Of a stretch of DNA of 64,000 bases, positions 1-15,300 are shown one piece after another. The stretch's first letter is position 1. Each line of letters starts with the position of its first letter. The DNA comes from Tigriopus japonicus (Eukaryota > Arthropoda > Copepoda > Harpacticoida > Harpacticidae). The stretch covers positions 3,447,308-3,511,307 of the forward strand of contig CM021315.1 in assembly GCA_010645155.1 (NCBI GenBank), read 5' to 3'. The translations under genes and the position numbers were made by a program. The notes beneath the pieces were generated by a model that did not search any database, had not been told where the DNA came from, and saw nothing but the letters and a program-made list of their open reading frames with translations.

Positions 1-325
1 ATTCCTTTATTCAGCGATATATAGGGATAATATGTACAGTTTCATGTGTGTAACGAATGGCGATAATAAAGTATATTTTCTAATCTGCCCTATGTACATG
101 ACTGATATTTTAATTGGGTGTTGCATGCCAAATAGTTACTAGTACATAGAATGGAATCACAGCTGTTACCAGTACAACAACATCAGCTGTTTCAGGGGAA
201 AAAAGGGTCCCACAAAAGTGTAGCATTACAAATTTGAAAAGGAAAAGCAATTAGGAGACGACTAGATTGGTCGGAAAACGGGTATTGCAAGGTTCTCTGA
301 TGCTCGTTGTTGACTTGGAGGTCCT
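1..325 (-). terminator. Cobl: 3' UTR and polyadenylation signal
   Basis: The 325 nt after the stop are AT-rich and non-coding. AATAAA on the minus strand occupies 11-6, at the very edge of the window, so the cleavage site should lie just beyond it to the left. No other perfect AATAAA is seen in this stretch. Confidence 0.65.
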
Positions 326-343
326 CTAGAGATGTTTACCAGT
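326..343 (-). CDS. Cobl: Cobl-like terminal exon: end of the WH2 LKKT motif
   Basis: After a 127-nt intron, the acceptor TTGACCTCTTTACAG|ACT leads into only five codons (TGKHL) and TAG at 328-326. Splicing makes LRKT, a match to the WH2 LKKT/V consensus that contacts actin. The short 3' UTR that follows carries a polyadenylation signal, which supports this as the true last exon. Confidence 0.72.
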   Translation of the reverse strand, partial: TGKHL

Positions 344-3300
344 CTGTAAAGAGGTCAAAATCAATATTAGCCATCCTTGGCAAAACTTGCAAGAGGAAAA
401 CATTCTCATGGCTGATTGGATTGGAATGATTGTGCAACGTGGCTTTGCCAGAATGTCAAAGTGCACTTACCTTTCGAAGACCTTTCACCCCTCCTTTGTT
501 TCGAATGGCAACAAGAAGATCAGCATGGGATGATTCTTGTTTGCTTGGAGCTGGTACAATCCGTTTGCCATTGGCCGTGACATTGGATGGGAAGTTGGTA
601 AGCTTGGGAGCTTGGGGTACAATGGACCCATTCATTTTTGGGGCCGGAGGAATATGGTGGCCATTGCTGAATTGTGGTGGAGGTGGAGGAGGAATGATGG
701 AGACATTGGGTCCAGGACTGACACTGTTGCTGCCGGAATCGGAATTGGTCTCATATGACTTGAGTTTCTTCTTTCCCGCCGAGAGTTCCGCTTCAAATGC
801 CTTGCGAACCTCATCCTGAGTCTTCTCCGGTTGTGATGGACGTTTGGGTTTGGGTTCCAATTGCGGCCTGGGAACGCGGAAGTCGGCAAATTTGGAGTAA
901 TTTACTACAGCCGGCTTGATTTTGGGCTCAATAGCCTCCTCTTTGGGAGGCTCATTTTCCTTGATGTCCTTTGTCTTTGGAGGAAGAACAGGTTTGGGAA
1001 TGCCATTTGAAATTTGCGAGTTATGCGAGCTCTTTGCGGGTTTGGATGGTGGAGTATCACCAAATGCAAAATTTGGCTTGCCCGATTTTTCCATGGGGTT
1101 CACATACTCTTTCAACTGATAACCTGGATTCACCACAATATTCTGTGGGTGGGATAACGCCTCATTATTCTTCACCTTTTCAATAGCCGTGGGTTTTGAC
1201 TTTGACAGGCTATTATCCGTTGCAGAAGGCTCTTGTCCAAAATAAAAATGGCGCGGTTTTTCCTCCTTTGCCGCCGATTCCTTGGGTGATTCCTTGTCCG
1301 ATACCTTCTTTGACTCAGTGGGTGACCCAACAGGAGACAGCATAGCCGAAGGCTTTCTTGCCGAAACAAGGGCTTCATTTTTGGGTTCCGAGAGATCCAT
1401 GCTCATTTGACTTAGGGAAGCTCGTTTCCACGGTTTGGCAACCCTGATTTTGGCATCAAACTTGGGCGGCTTGTTTTGATGACTCTGCTCCATGCGTTGG
1501 ATACTAGCCCGAACTTGTTGGTTCATGTGGTTGAAATCGGCCTCATCCTCTTCCATGTGACTCATTTGTGGACTGGATGACTTTAGACTGGACAGCTCCG
1601 AAGATGAGTTACTTAATGAGGCCAATGAGTGTCGTCCACTCCTTGCAGTCTTGGCCGAGCCAAATGTGGGGATGGCCATCTCGCTCATCTTCCTTGACCG
1701 GTCATCCCAAGTCCCCAATTGAATGGAGGGTGGGCCATGAAAGCGTTGAATTCTGGAACTCATGGTCCCGCCTTCACTACCGCCAGATTGCAAGGAACTA
1801 TGGCCACTCTGTGAGTCGTCTAGTGAGTTTGAGCTCTCATTTAGCGCAGAGAGGGGATGAGGTTGCGAACTGGATCCTCGGCTAGATAACGTGCTCGAAG
1901 GAGATGGAGACGCGGATCTGAAAATGAATAAATTATGAGTTTAATGAACTAACAGTAAATTGCACCAGATATAAGATCTGTCATGATCATTTTGTACCTT
2001 TATTCATTTACGTATTTACATTATCATTTTAACATATTTCATATTACACATCGTTCATGATATTTTTTCATTATTATCATATTTGTTGTACACAATATTT
2101 TTTGACATCATTTTGATTATTTGCTTAGTGCCTTTTCGAATCCAGGGGAAAGTTTTTGGATCATTTGTCCTCACTTTTTTCTTGTAAGTTTTGTCCCCTA
2201 TAACGGCTATTGTTAAAAAAATGGTTCCTGTGGTCAAATTTGATTTTTGTTGAAAGATTCGAAACATTTTTTGAGAGAAAAATATTCGTCAATGTTGCTT
2301 TACGGTGACAGAATTTATTGCAACTTTAAGCTAACATACGTAGTTTCACAATTTGTGAAAAATAACTCCAAATAACGCCCAAAATGTTACATCTTAATCC
2401 GAGCTCTGTCTATGAGTGCACTGAAATTCACTGATTGAATTCACTGATTGGTTTTAAGAAGTATTACCTTTGTGCCAATTGAATTTGTTCCACCGGTCTA
2501 CCCAATTTTTCCAGTGCATTCGTCACCAAACCCACCGATGACGATGATATCGAAGACGTTGAGGAAGGTGAAAGGGATCTTGGGTCCGTAGACTGTTTAC
2601 TCAAAATTTCTTGCTTGATAGCCTGGAAAGATGTGAGTGCATATTGAAGATACTTGTTATGACTCACTTAGAAATGTATGAGGCAAATGGATCGTTACAA
2701 ACAACTTAAAAAGAACACGTACAGTATGTCACTTGTCAAGCTCAGATGCCGTTTCAAGCAAAGCTTTTTAGAGGAAAAACAAACATGAAGACACATCCTT
2801 TGAGGAGATGGAGTTTTCAAAAGGACGACGATGATCTTTGAAGAATAATGGGCACCTACTCGCATCAAAATGTCGGCTCTAAATAAACCTATGAAACAAA
2901 GTTTCCTCTTGTGCAATAGCAAGAAAAATGGCGAATCTCACTTTCACGTGCACTTGCTCTGTTGATTAAGGAAGCCCTTACGAGTGAGATGGACATCTGT
3001 GCCAATGAATGGGAAATCTTCAACAAACTTGGTTTACAACTGTCGCAAGAGTGCTTCTTGAAGTTGTTTCATATTAGAAAAGAAAGTTAATTTTCGGCAC
3101 ACACCTCTCAGAGTGTCAGTCAAAGTACATACCTAACTTTTCAAGGCGGCTAAAGTGTTGAGTTAGGAGAGAAAGAATTGCAATTTGCGAGCTTGCAATT
3201 TCCTCTTCATGAACAAGAATCTCTTCAGAGAAGCATTACCAACACAATTTGTTTTAAGAAGCAAAAGAGAATTTTCTCAACATGAGATTTTTAGCCTGTT

Positions 3301-6300
3301 TTGATTTGATTCGACTGGAAAGTTTATCATTATATTGAGATGTTTGTCTAATCATGTCAAATGGCATTTTAATGGTGTGAAATTTTGGCGACTCTGGTCA
3401 TTTTTTTCCGTAGTGCCTTAAACTAATTGAATTCACTTCTCTTTCTCTTTCACACAAGATTAGCAAGAAAAGCCGTTGCACTTCGTATTGCCATTGTTTT
3501 TATTGATATCTGGGATTTAAATCTTGCTTAGTCTAATTAATTTTCCACTTGATCAGAAATGAGATTTCTCTGAATAGATTTAAAGTTCCCGGAAATAACT
3601 GAATGAAAAGAATGAAGGACAATACCCTAGATATTATTATCTAAGAAGTGGAAAGTATGCTTTTGTCCAGAATTTATGACATAACAGTGTCAAGAGAGTG
3701 AAAGCTTCTTTAGAAAATGAGTAAGTAAACACAAGATGGAACGAAGTACTCATGCCTCTCAATCAAAAAATAGATGTTGTTTTGACCCTACATTAACAGG
3801 AAAAGTCATGAATGTGGAATGTGCTTGGTGTAATCGCTTTCCAATGAAAGGAATGAATTTTGTATGGTATCTTGCCTTCAAATATTCGGTTGTTCAATAC
3901 GAAAATGTGAGCTTCCGAGTGGGTAGACAAAATTTTGGGGTGGAAATCGATGGCAAACTTTGATAAGTTTGATCATAATCAATTCGCTAGAACTCCTTCC
4001 TCCTATCTTCAAGTTGAATGGAGTATTCCTTTGTTGAATGCGCCTTTACACGTCCTACTTGAACAAGTTTAAATTGTACCCTGTGTGTCCAATCTTTTTT
4101 CCTTGAGGGCTTCTTCCACTTCTTCCCAGTGAATTCGAGCACTAACCACATCTACTTTCACGTGCTCTACAAAGATTCTCTATTCAAAGCAGCAGATTGA
4201 ACTTGAGAGCCAAGTTGTATTTGGCCTTAGGGAGTACTTGAGTTAGTATAAAGGCGTAATCAGGACATATTGCAGGATTTGTGACAAAAATGTAGTGATC
4301 TGCCGGTTTGGCAACGATCTTTTTCAAAGTAAATCCTTGTACTTCTCACTCTTCAGATATTGCCAAATCATTGATTGAGAGCACAGGATATACATTTAAA
4401 ACTTGTCATTTCCTCTTTCTAAATCATCACTTTCTGAGGAAATTGCCGTATGATGACAATCGTAATGATCTCTTATCGATCTGACCTAAGACGCCTTGTA
4501 TAGCATAAGTTGTGCATCCCTAACGATAAATTAGGACATTGTGGCAGGAGAAACGAAGACGTTTCAGAGGAAGAAAATATTTTTTCTGTGCCCATATTTC
4601 ATTTTAATTAAGAGCTAGAAAACCTGCAATTTTTTCTTCATTTTCATGGGGTCCTCTCAACCTTGAGAGATGCGGGGTCATTACGACATGATAAAGCAAA
4701 CCAGCTAAGTCATAATGAAATACCAGATGCGGATCGCTTTTGAAGAACCCGACAATTAGATCCTGAGCTCTTTTAAATCAGAATCTGATCTCGAAGAAGG
4801 ATTCTTTTGATCGATCTTCAAACATTTTTCCCGCTCGAGTGGACACTCAATGCCAAGCGGAAATCAAAAGCACTTGACCTTAAGTTGTTCTGGAGCTAAA
4901 GAAACGAGGAACTGACCTTCACCACGTTTTTTTAGTACAGTCCTCTCTAATGAGTATGAGGGGCCCCCGAGTACTTGTGGCCATCTAATGCTATAAATCA
5001 CTCTAGTTGCGATAAAGGAAAAGAAATCACTGCCTTGATTTTGATTCATGTTCTTCCATTAACTGTTTTGAGGTTTGGATTCTTCCGAGAAGGCTGATAA
5101 ATGACCCTCGACAGTTAGTTTGATGGAGAGAACGGGAGACAACCTTTTCTCAACATCTAAGGACTGCCCTTGAACAAGTAACAATTAACCAAGAACCTTT
5201 CGTATAGTAACTAACGCTCATCCACTTTCATTCATTAAGTACGGGGAAAACCAGGACCTTCTGCGTCTGCCATTTCTCTAATTAAGGCTTTTTGTCATTG
5301 TGTATTTACTTCGAAACAGTGTTGCTGATTTTCATAAGGTGAAGGATGTTTAATTAGCGATGGGAAACAAGTTAGAAGTATTGCCATTTCGACATAAAAT
5401 GTTTGTCTCTTGCTTGCAAAGTCAGGCGGTGGTAAGCTTTTTGACTTCAAAGTCTAAAAAAGTACTAATTTGGCAACACAAAGCCAAAATCTATCTATTG
5501 AGTATTGGGTACTTTGATACCATCTCAACATAATCAACATTAGATTAGTTCTATCGGAATGTTATTGCTCTTTTTCAATCAAGCCCATTTTTATTTCATG
5601 AACTTGTCAACACTTGGCCCAAAAATATTCACCATTCAGCAACCCTGATTTCTTACTTTAAACAAGAACTGCGCCTTAAGAGTGTACATCGACAATGGGA
5701 AATTGGGAAAGAGTTTGTGAGAAAAACAGCGAATACCATTGTGAATGAATACTGTTGACTCTCGCTCACACATGTGAGATAGAACTCAATCTCAAGATGG
5801 GCCCCGTGAAGAGAAATTCCGCGCACTCTAACAACCTTGACCCAGAAGGCTCTAGAAGGTGCGTCATTGGCGGTGATTTTGGCTTCAGATAAGCCGATCT
5901 AAGAATAATCAAGCAAGAGAAATTGGGGTGATTAAGCACAAATGGCTAGGTTTCAAAATATTTCAGACACTTTAAAACTTTGCAATCTTTTTTGTTTTGT
6001 TTTGCGACATAAGGAAGCCAATTCCCACGTGCCTTTTATTGCCGTTACATAGCGGAGACAATATTGACCAGAGCTAACGTTTTCAATGGGGTCATCCAAG
6101 TTTTAGGTCAGTCCACTAATTGTGTTATCCGAATCAATTGCATCAAGAACTAGACGTTCAGTTTGTGAAAAATCGAGAGTTGAAGGTTTGAAAGGTTCTC
6201 GTGAGACTTAAAGTAAAGAAATAGAGAGATCAGAGTTTGCCAAACCTTGGCGAAGTGCGACACCTCGTTGGCGATGATTACTCTTTTAAAAGGGCATTAA

Positions 6301-9300
6301 TTTGGGACAAAAGATCTTGATGTGAAAAAGACACTTTCTACAAACACATGACCAAGAATCCATGAGAAACAAGACACATTCTAACGGTCTCAATAATGCC
6401 TTTTTTGAGACTTATTCTAGATCTAAACGTAACTTAAGAGGGTTTATAAAGTGAATTCGGCGGCTTGAAAACAAAGGTCAAGTTAATTAAAGAACCTTTT
6501 TAGAACCACTTAAAGGATCAGACAGAAAACTCACTCAATGTAAGACAGGCGATTTTGTCGGCAAGCTTTTGAGGATAACGTTTGTAGTTTCGTCACGTTG
6601 TGAAAAATTTCTGGACGAACTAAGAAAAGATTCGAGCCATTTTATTGGACCTCTTTGATGTTCCGTATCGATGAACAATATTCCGTGTTTACAACCTTGG
6701 GGTCTTGACAGATTGTGACTCACTCCGGATAACAACAACACCTTTAATAGGCATTGTTTCAGTTGCTTTATGTCTTCATTTCTTCGAAGCAGCTGCTTGC
6801 TCTTGACTCACGTCAGGCCCAATCAAGTTCGGAACAACTTCCACCATAATTTTCGGAGAGTCAAACCGGCTTCGTTGTCAATGGTGTGGAACTCTGACGA
6901 AAAGCAGAAACCAGATCATGCTGGGATATAATAGGAAATGTTGGTTGATCTGTTTGTTCACCCAATAGCAGTGATTGTTTGGTGCGTTCAATTTGAAATG
7001 TCAAATGGTTGCTCGGGTGTCAAATCCGCATGGTTAACAAAGAGGGCGTTGCTCAGAATGGTTTCAACGGGGATAATTGCGCTTGAAATTGGCTCCAACC
7101 ATTGTTTGAAAGCTACCTCATGGAACCAACCAATTGAAAAGATCACCAAGAAGAACCATCTGATGGACGTCAGGAAGTCGAGATCGTCATAAGCTTTGCC
7201 ACAAGATTGTCAAAAAAGCGATCTCAGACAAATTATGAAAAATCTCAAACTTTCGCCACCTGAACACAATTCTTATTTGGTCAGAAGAAAATCGATTTGT
7301 CTTTTGGTGAAATTGATATGGTTTTTGCCCCGAGTTCTTGAGTTTCTCCTTGGCCAGTTCTTCATTAAAACAAAAGTCCTTTTAATTTAGAGCTGTAGCG
7401 AGACCAAAATGCCAAGGAGCTTTTTTTTTGGACCATTCAAAACCAATTTTATGCCTTGATACCAATTAGGAGGCACTAACGATGCTCGGAGATCATTTAA
7501 TGACAAAGATTGTGGTGTGGTCAGGAAAAAATGCATTTCTTCCCAAAATAGGACAATTTTGAAAATAATCTTTTCTCCATTCAAGTCTACCAAAGTTGCT
7601 CAACACCCTTTGCTTTGACAAGGTCAGTGTTGCCAATTTTTTCCTCTACCCTTCCACATACAAGGCTGAAATCGCCCATCATGGTCATAAATTGACTTGT
7701 TAATTGGAGAATGGAGGAATGCATTCAAGTGCCAAAAGACATGACCGTGAATGTTCGGCATGGGTTTTTCCTCTTCCAAGAGGTCTTAAACAAAACTTGA
7801 GCCATTGGGATGTTGTATCTCTTCAGAGGAAGGAATGAAACCATCTTCAAGGTTGATGAGCTTCTTCCTTCTCTTCAATCGATCGAACTTACAAAGAAAC
7901 GCTTTACCAATTGAGGACAGGTTGAATATTTCCAGACAAACCATTTCTCAATCGAAATGACGAGTATTTATGTCAACCACGCCAGGTGTCGCTTAATGTG
8001 AATATTGAAAGAATGGTCTTGCCTCATTTCCTGATGAGTTTTTGAGGCCGAATACCCACTCTTTCAGAACTATATATCCAATGGGTTACCTACCAAAATC
8101 TAAGTACTTGTGGTTGAGAAAAAACGAAAGAGGAAGGAAGTTGATCTTCTTCAACTTCATTTCTTTCGCTCTTTCCGCTTTAAACTTGTGTGTACATCAA
8201 CCAAGCATGTCGTGTCCTGAAATGCGATCCTCTGAGTAGTAGACAGGGTTTGCTTTGACTTGCGTTTCCACTTGAAAAACATGTCATGACATGGACCCTT
8301 GAACATTTTGACAAATTCAACACCGATCTTGGTGAAAGATAATCTCACACCTCTCAGATAAGGCCTTAGATGACCAGGAACTTCAAGAGCTAAAAGCGCC
8401 AACTCTCCGGAAACTGAGAATACCGGAAGTTGAGGAAGTCGGAAAAATCGAACCTCTGTAAATGCAACCTCATAGCCATTAAGCTCTGGAAATGTGAAAG
8501 AGACCCAAAAAACCATTTCTTCTTGTGCTTTATCTACAGATCTAACTTACAGCAGAGCATGTGCCGTGGATATTTGAAAGATTCGATTAAAATTGATTGA
8601 CTGGCGTGAAAGAGATCTTGGTAATGATGCCTGGAACCAATTTGGACCCTCTGCGAGTTCATTTCAACATGAGAGGATAACATCTTGAACTATTGTTTCT
8701 CTCTCATTTGCCTTCTCATTTGCATCCAATTGGATGATTTAAACGAATTATCGGATGGAAACAATTTGCGCGAAATCCATTGCAACACACACTGGTCAAT
8801 CTGTAAATTCGAACAGTCATCGAGTTAAATCATCTTCTTGCTCTTTATCATCCATTTTCAGCCCCTTCATAGTGTGAAGTTGCATCACAAAGCAGCCTCA
8901 ATCTCAAGGATGCTCAATATGCAGTCAGACCAGATAATCGTGCATTTCTTGCATTGACAACCAGGAAGAAGCGGACTCGGATCACCGAAATATCAACGAG
9001 TTCCCTTTCAAATTCGAGGATGATTACTGTTTTTAGCCACGTGCTCCCGGAACCCTTGATCTTTGGAGACATTTGAATCCATCAGGGTCACTTATAATGT
9101 CACATGGCACTCAACATTTTTTGCTAGATGTTTTCAAAGTTGAGAACAAATATGCTAGTTTGTTTGGGATGGATTGCCATATCATGACTCGATTTCTCTG
9201 AGTAAACGATTGTGTTTCGTGTGATGACTCAAACCAAAGCAATGAAGTTTCTCTCAGCTTACCTTGAACAATCTGTTCAATCACTCAGACTTGAGTGATG

Positions 9301-12300
9301 GAATCATGAATTCTCGCACCTTCACCACAAATATGACGACTCCAATTTTATCGCACTTGAACTTTCGTGACATTCATTCCCAATCTTATCACTCCTACGA
9401 CCAAATGCTAACTGATGAGACCGAGGAGTGTCGATCTCTGGCGGCCAAAAAATGTTCTCAAGCCAAAAGCTCGCGTAACTTCGTGAATTACTACATGACT
9501 ACGAGTGAGTGAGTGAGTGTGTTTGTACCGAGTATACTTGCTCGAGATCGCGAAGGCGTGCGTCAGTTTTACCATTTGAATGACGACAGTGTTTCCTTCC
9601 CACAAAAAGAACCCACCCCCCGACTCATTTCTCAGGGCTGCCAAGTTCCTTTATCGACATTAGGAAGTAGTGATGGTAGTGTTATCAGTTTATCTGGAAT
9701 GGTCTTGTTTGTATCTTAAACCCAAGTTTAAATAGCGATTGCGGTGATTAGGAGAATTACTCATTATCTTTGAAGAATGTACCCGGACTCTGAAGAGGAA
9801 GTGGTTTTGAGAGGTTTACCCTCTTTAAATAACAAAGGGGCGATTTGGGGGAAAAATAGTTTTGAGCGGTCCACTCTCCTGCATGCATATAAAGTAGTTG
9901 GTGATTCAATGTCAGGGTCATGGTGAATCGAGATTTTTCGCGGGTGACCTTTGGCAAGCCCAAAAGCCTGACTGGCTCCTTCAGAGACAAGATGCCCTTA
10001 AACGTCGTCAATCGGCATTCCTAGATTGAACGACGAGGAAGGTCTGCGGCGTTAAACGTATGTAAGCGAGAACAGTGGGGTTTTAGCAGAGTGTCCATAA
10101 AGGTACTGGAGTCCAAAATTCCAATGATCTGTTTTGAGGGGGAAAATGTGAGGAAAACCTCTTCAAAGAAGCCACATCGAAGGATCAGGCCAATGAAATT
10201 GGGCAAAATTACATTGATGCTTGATTGCGACTACAATAGATTTTAGCACTAATATGCCTTGGAATGTAAGCATATCTTCAACCCATTAGGAGCATTTTGT
10301 TCTCAACTGAGACAATATGGGATTTCCTATAGAGTGTGCTCGCGACGGAACAAAAACCTTCAAAATGTACTGTGTGAATTTTAAAGGTTTCAGTTAAATG
10401 TGTTGATGTGATCGATTCCGAAAGGTTCGACCAGTTTTCTGCCAGTAAATGGATATGCCCTAAAACGTCAGATCGCGTTCATGTTACGGTTGATCATGGC
10501 CTTAAGGAAAGTCGGAGATCACCGATTCTTCAATTGATTTTCATGACGCAACCAGGGGATCTTTGAGCACTCGAGATCCTGCACAATCATTCATCGATTA
10601 GCCATCCTCCTGTGAGGGGCTTGGGAAATGAAATACCCAAAGTCCCCAGAAAATCTCTAGTGATAAAGGAGAGGAAGTAAATTCCCTTTGTCGCTTGCAT
10701 GTCTTTGGCGATTTCATATTTCCTTTTCCCCTTTCATTCATTTGAGAAGTTGTCAATGCAAGTTGAGAGGGGGAAATTTCACTAAGGGAAGAAATTTCTC
10801 ACGACAGTGTGGCCTCGGGTCATTTGAAATTGACTCAGGTTCTAAACGCGGTCGTGCAATGGAAACGACACTTGCAAAGAAAAAAATCATGAAATGATGA
10901 TTGCTTACCGATAAAGTAGACTGGATGGAACTGGTAGGAGGAGGCATGGATTCCTGAGACACAGCTACTTTCAGGTTATTCGGCTCTGAAATAAGGTAAA
11001 ACAGGTCAAGAGGTGGACAAAAACTTTGATCATTAGACCGGGTGGTAAAAGTTACCTGGTTCATTCGGGATTCGATCCAGATTGACCATGGACACCGCTC
11101 GTTCTTTTTTGGTGTTTGTGATTGGAAGAGGGGTACTGGTGCCAAAGCTCTGCTTTCGTCTCAAATTGAGGACTAGGTCGTCGTTGAGTACGACCCGATT
11201 GCTTTGAAAGGATGACTTCTTCATAATCCATGGGACCTTGCCATCTCTGTGAGCTTTATTCGAACGGAACGAGGGATGCTCCCCGATACTAGGCTTCACT
11301 CCTAAGGGGACAGGTTTGGGGACTTCTTGGACTAAAATAGGCTGAGTCTGTTTAATTTCTTCCCGGAAAGAGTCTGGAACCGCCGGACTGGTCACTAGGT
11401 CAGTGCCTTGAATTTTTGTTGTGGGTTCGTGAACATTGCTAAAAATTTCACTTGTCGTCACCCTGGTTTCCTTGGCCACTGTTGCTTCGATTTCATCCTC
11501 ACTAGAGCAATCACTTTCTTCTACAATGGGCGTGACATTCATATTGGGTGGAAGAGTAGCATACTTCTCCACTTTTTGATGGTCCTCATTCTTAGTGGGA
11601 TGATCGGAGGTCACCGATTCTCCATCCTCATCAGTTGGTTCGTGTCGGGTGTTCATCGATTCGGATCGGGCCAATTTTTGGTAGTATGGCATCTCCTTGC
11701 GATCCCTCGAGTCATAGCTGTCGATACTAAATTGCATTGGGCCTCGAATCACAGGAACAATGTTCACAGCCTCTTGAATGCCTTCCTCTTCAGAGTCTTT
11801 CGGTTCAAAGGATTCAAAGTCAGAGTCAAAATCTTGGGCAAGAGTTGAGGCGACACTTTCGGAATGGTTCGGGACTTCAGTGTCGGTGCAGGACTCGCCG
11901 ATTTCTTCCAACAAGAACTTTCTTCTCAAGTCGCCGGAACCTGGGCTTTGGACATTCAAGGATTGTTGGAGAACTGGAATGGTCTTGGCCTGAATGGGAA
12001 GCTCTTTCACATCCTCGAGGACCTGCTCGTCGCCACTTTCCGAGTCCTGGAATCCAGATGGAGGTGGTGCCGGGACTTCGGGAATCTTATACTCCCACTG
12101 TTGCGAATCTGACTGATCCTCGGTTGACAGGTCTTTCCCGTCGATTGAGGCGTAGGACTCCTCTAGGGCCTGAGAAATGGCTTGACGTTTGCCGAGATCA
12201 CTCCTCAAGGAGTCATTCGAGTTCTGCAATGAAAACACACACAGGCCGGATATGGTTAAATGGAAGTCAAATATTGCTTCATCGAACAAGAATTCCCAAT

Positions 12301-15300
12301 CAAAACTGGCGAGATGAGGCCATAAAGAGACCCTGGGATCAGATTTCCCTGAGCAGGCTTGTAACTCCAATCACAAATTTTGCCAAAAGCCTGGGGTTGA
12401 ATGGAGAAACGAGTTCAACAATCAGTTGCAACACCTCCCACCCCAATCACCCATCCAAATGGGTTGGGTCCCTATCAACAGGCATATTTGAGCACACAAC
12501 ACTTTTTCTCACTGTTAGTTCACATTTTTACAACCTTTGAAAACACTTCAACTCTTTTTCGTCCAGCGTGATCAAATGTAGAATCAAATCAGGTTAAAAA
12601 GGGGGGACACTTGTGCTCCGTGAAATAAGCTTACTTTGTCAAAACTAGGTCTTCCGACCATTTATGATTGAACAAGTGGCATGGAAGTTGTGTGCGATAA
12701 TATGAATGTCGTGGCTTTTTGGCCCCATTAGTATAGAATAATCTGTTATCCAATGATGGCATGCAACTTGAATGTTGCACAGAGGGCATTTTTTATCCAT
12801 TAATAAGGGATTTTTAGGGTAATTGCTCAATTTGTTTCGGATGAGGCAAATCAACCAAACATGTCCGGTAAGAAAAAACCGCCGCCATTTTTCTTTTCAA
12901 TATCTGAAAGTAAAATTGGCACCGAAAGGTACGGACTTCAAAAGACAAAAGACCTCTCAAACACCGGACGTTTTAACATTCGTCCGAAAAAGAAAACCTG
13001 TCTGAGAAACCATTTGTTAGTTGGCGAGTCCTTCTGATCTAAGCATGCAAGTAAACTGGTTCCGCTCTAGAAATTGAAATGGACAAAGTGGTTGTTGGCG
13101 ACGCTGTCTGTTGATTTGAAGCAGGCAGGCGAGCAGAAAAAAAGTTGCAAGAAAGGCACAAAATGCAAATGACTTTGAAATTACTAGAACAAACTAAAAC
13201 TTTCTTTCAGTGCTACAAGGGGAAAAGGTTGGGTGGGAGGAATTCGCTTCTTGGCCTTGAGCATTTTGGGGGGACTTAATTTGAAGGTTAATCCTTGTCA
13301 CTTTGTCTTTCATCTTTTTTTGGCTGTTCAAAGCCGCCAGAAAACAAGAAGCCGTATGTTCTCTGGAGTTCAATTTTTCAATTGAAAATGAATAGATGAA
13401 AACACATTTAACATTCCAATGGCCTATTGTCCCTTTAACACCTCATTATGGTCAAGTCAAGACAGTTAAAAGAACAACATGATCAGTGATTGTTTGGTAT
13501 GAAAGTTGTTCAAAGAAAAATGGATATTACGAAAATACGTTTGGATTAGACCACACCATACGCAAACGCTCATGGCATCTCTAAAATACCAAATTGATTT
13601 CCCCATCCTCTCTGCTAAACTTCAGGCTGTTACAGTTTTTCACGAGATCACTGTACGACATCTGCTTGCCTTAAACATAGGATTCTGACAATTTGTGCGT
13701 CAAGTTTCAGTTGCACTCATGCAGGCATTGTGGTTATTAGCAGATAAAGATGAATTGCGATGGTCAAATATTGCAAAATGGGATGCAACTCATTTTTTGA
13801 AGATTTTGAGTGCTTCAAAACGGCAGAGGGTCTTCAATAAATAAAAAAACTCAAGAGTCATACCTTAACAAAAGAAGGGACTTGGATCGACTTAAGTGGT
13901 TTTATGGTGAAGTAACACACTACAGTACCAAATAACAAAGCTGTAAGGCAGCCTAAAGAAGGAATTCAAGTGCAGGATCATGTCATTAATGATTAAGTTA
14001 AAAAGTCATTTAATGGTCAGAGCAATCTTCATTCTTGATTCTTTGAGAACTTGACAGACCTCAAAGCCATATGGCTCAAAGGTGATACTACAGTAAAGCA
14101 TAATATTAAAATATTGGTTTGCCAAGGATCCTCCTTTGGGAACCAAGAAATCAAATAACCGAGTTGAGGGTTACGTGGCATTTTAAGGTAAAAAATGTAA
14201 GAATTAAAAATGTAAGCCTTTTAGCCAATCATTTTCAAATCCAATTTAGGAACACTAATCATTTGCAAGTTTTTTCTGAATGTTTCTGTTTCATCAAACT
14301 GGCCCTTACAAAGTGAGACACAATGATTTATGAGAATCTATAAACTAGTATTACAAAGTGTCATACTTTCTGTTATATTCGGCGAAAAGCCTAACCTTTT
14401 TGTAACTTGTCTGAACAAGGAACGTGAAATCAAAAGTACTAACCAAATTGAATTTACTGCATGACCCAATGAACCATTTTCCTCTATTTATGCAAATTTC
14501 AGCACGGTTTGCTTACCTTAAGGCGATTCCCAAAAACTTTTTGGATCTCACACACTGAATAATATCTATTCTTTTAAAGCATTCCTTTTAAGGAAACAAA
14601 TCACTTCAAATCACTTTCAACCCTCAATGTGCCTTGAACCATTCTAACTTGTCAATATTCCTTCAAACTCACTTATTCTTTTCTCAAAGAGTCAAAAACG
14701 TCTCACGTCCACCTCCTATGCAAGCAAACCGCTATTCACTAGCACTATCAAAGCTAGTCATAACAAGAAATCTTGAATCGACCAGGTGGTGGTGTGGCTA
14801 CCTCGGAAGGATGGTCTCTTGACGCCCTGAGGCCAGAATCCTGGCTTGAAAATGAAGTTTCTCGCAAACACGCCGGCCTACTCATGTCCATCCATCCACG
14901 TCGTCCACCTAAAGATTGTGCTCGCAAAGGAAACTTGAGGCCTGAGCCACCAGAAGACACGAGAGATTGGTCAAGCTAGCACCACCTGCGAGCATGGAAT
15001 ACTCAAACCTCGCTGAAGACAATTCGCTTTTACGGGGTCTCCCTGGTGAGGCTTAATTATTGAAATCAGGCTCTGCTTCTTTGGCGAGGCTTTAAGGGGT
15101 GCAGGCAGTAACCTTGGATAAACTGGATTTTAATAAGCCCATGGAAGCAAGACAATGTTTCCCACCTATGTGGCGGCTCTGTAATACATTCCATTGAGCT
15201 GGTTAACATTGCTAAGATAATCAATTTGTTCATGGTACATTTTTAAGCGGTAAGGGAATGTCATGGAGATTGATAGTTGTGCTTCGCTATGGAGCCCACC

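Noticed and set aside
8157..8516. A 119-codon minus-strand open frame in the 8.3 kb intron
   Set aside because: No recognisable domain, no splice sites of the right phase, and AT-rich surroundings. Likely chance.
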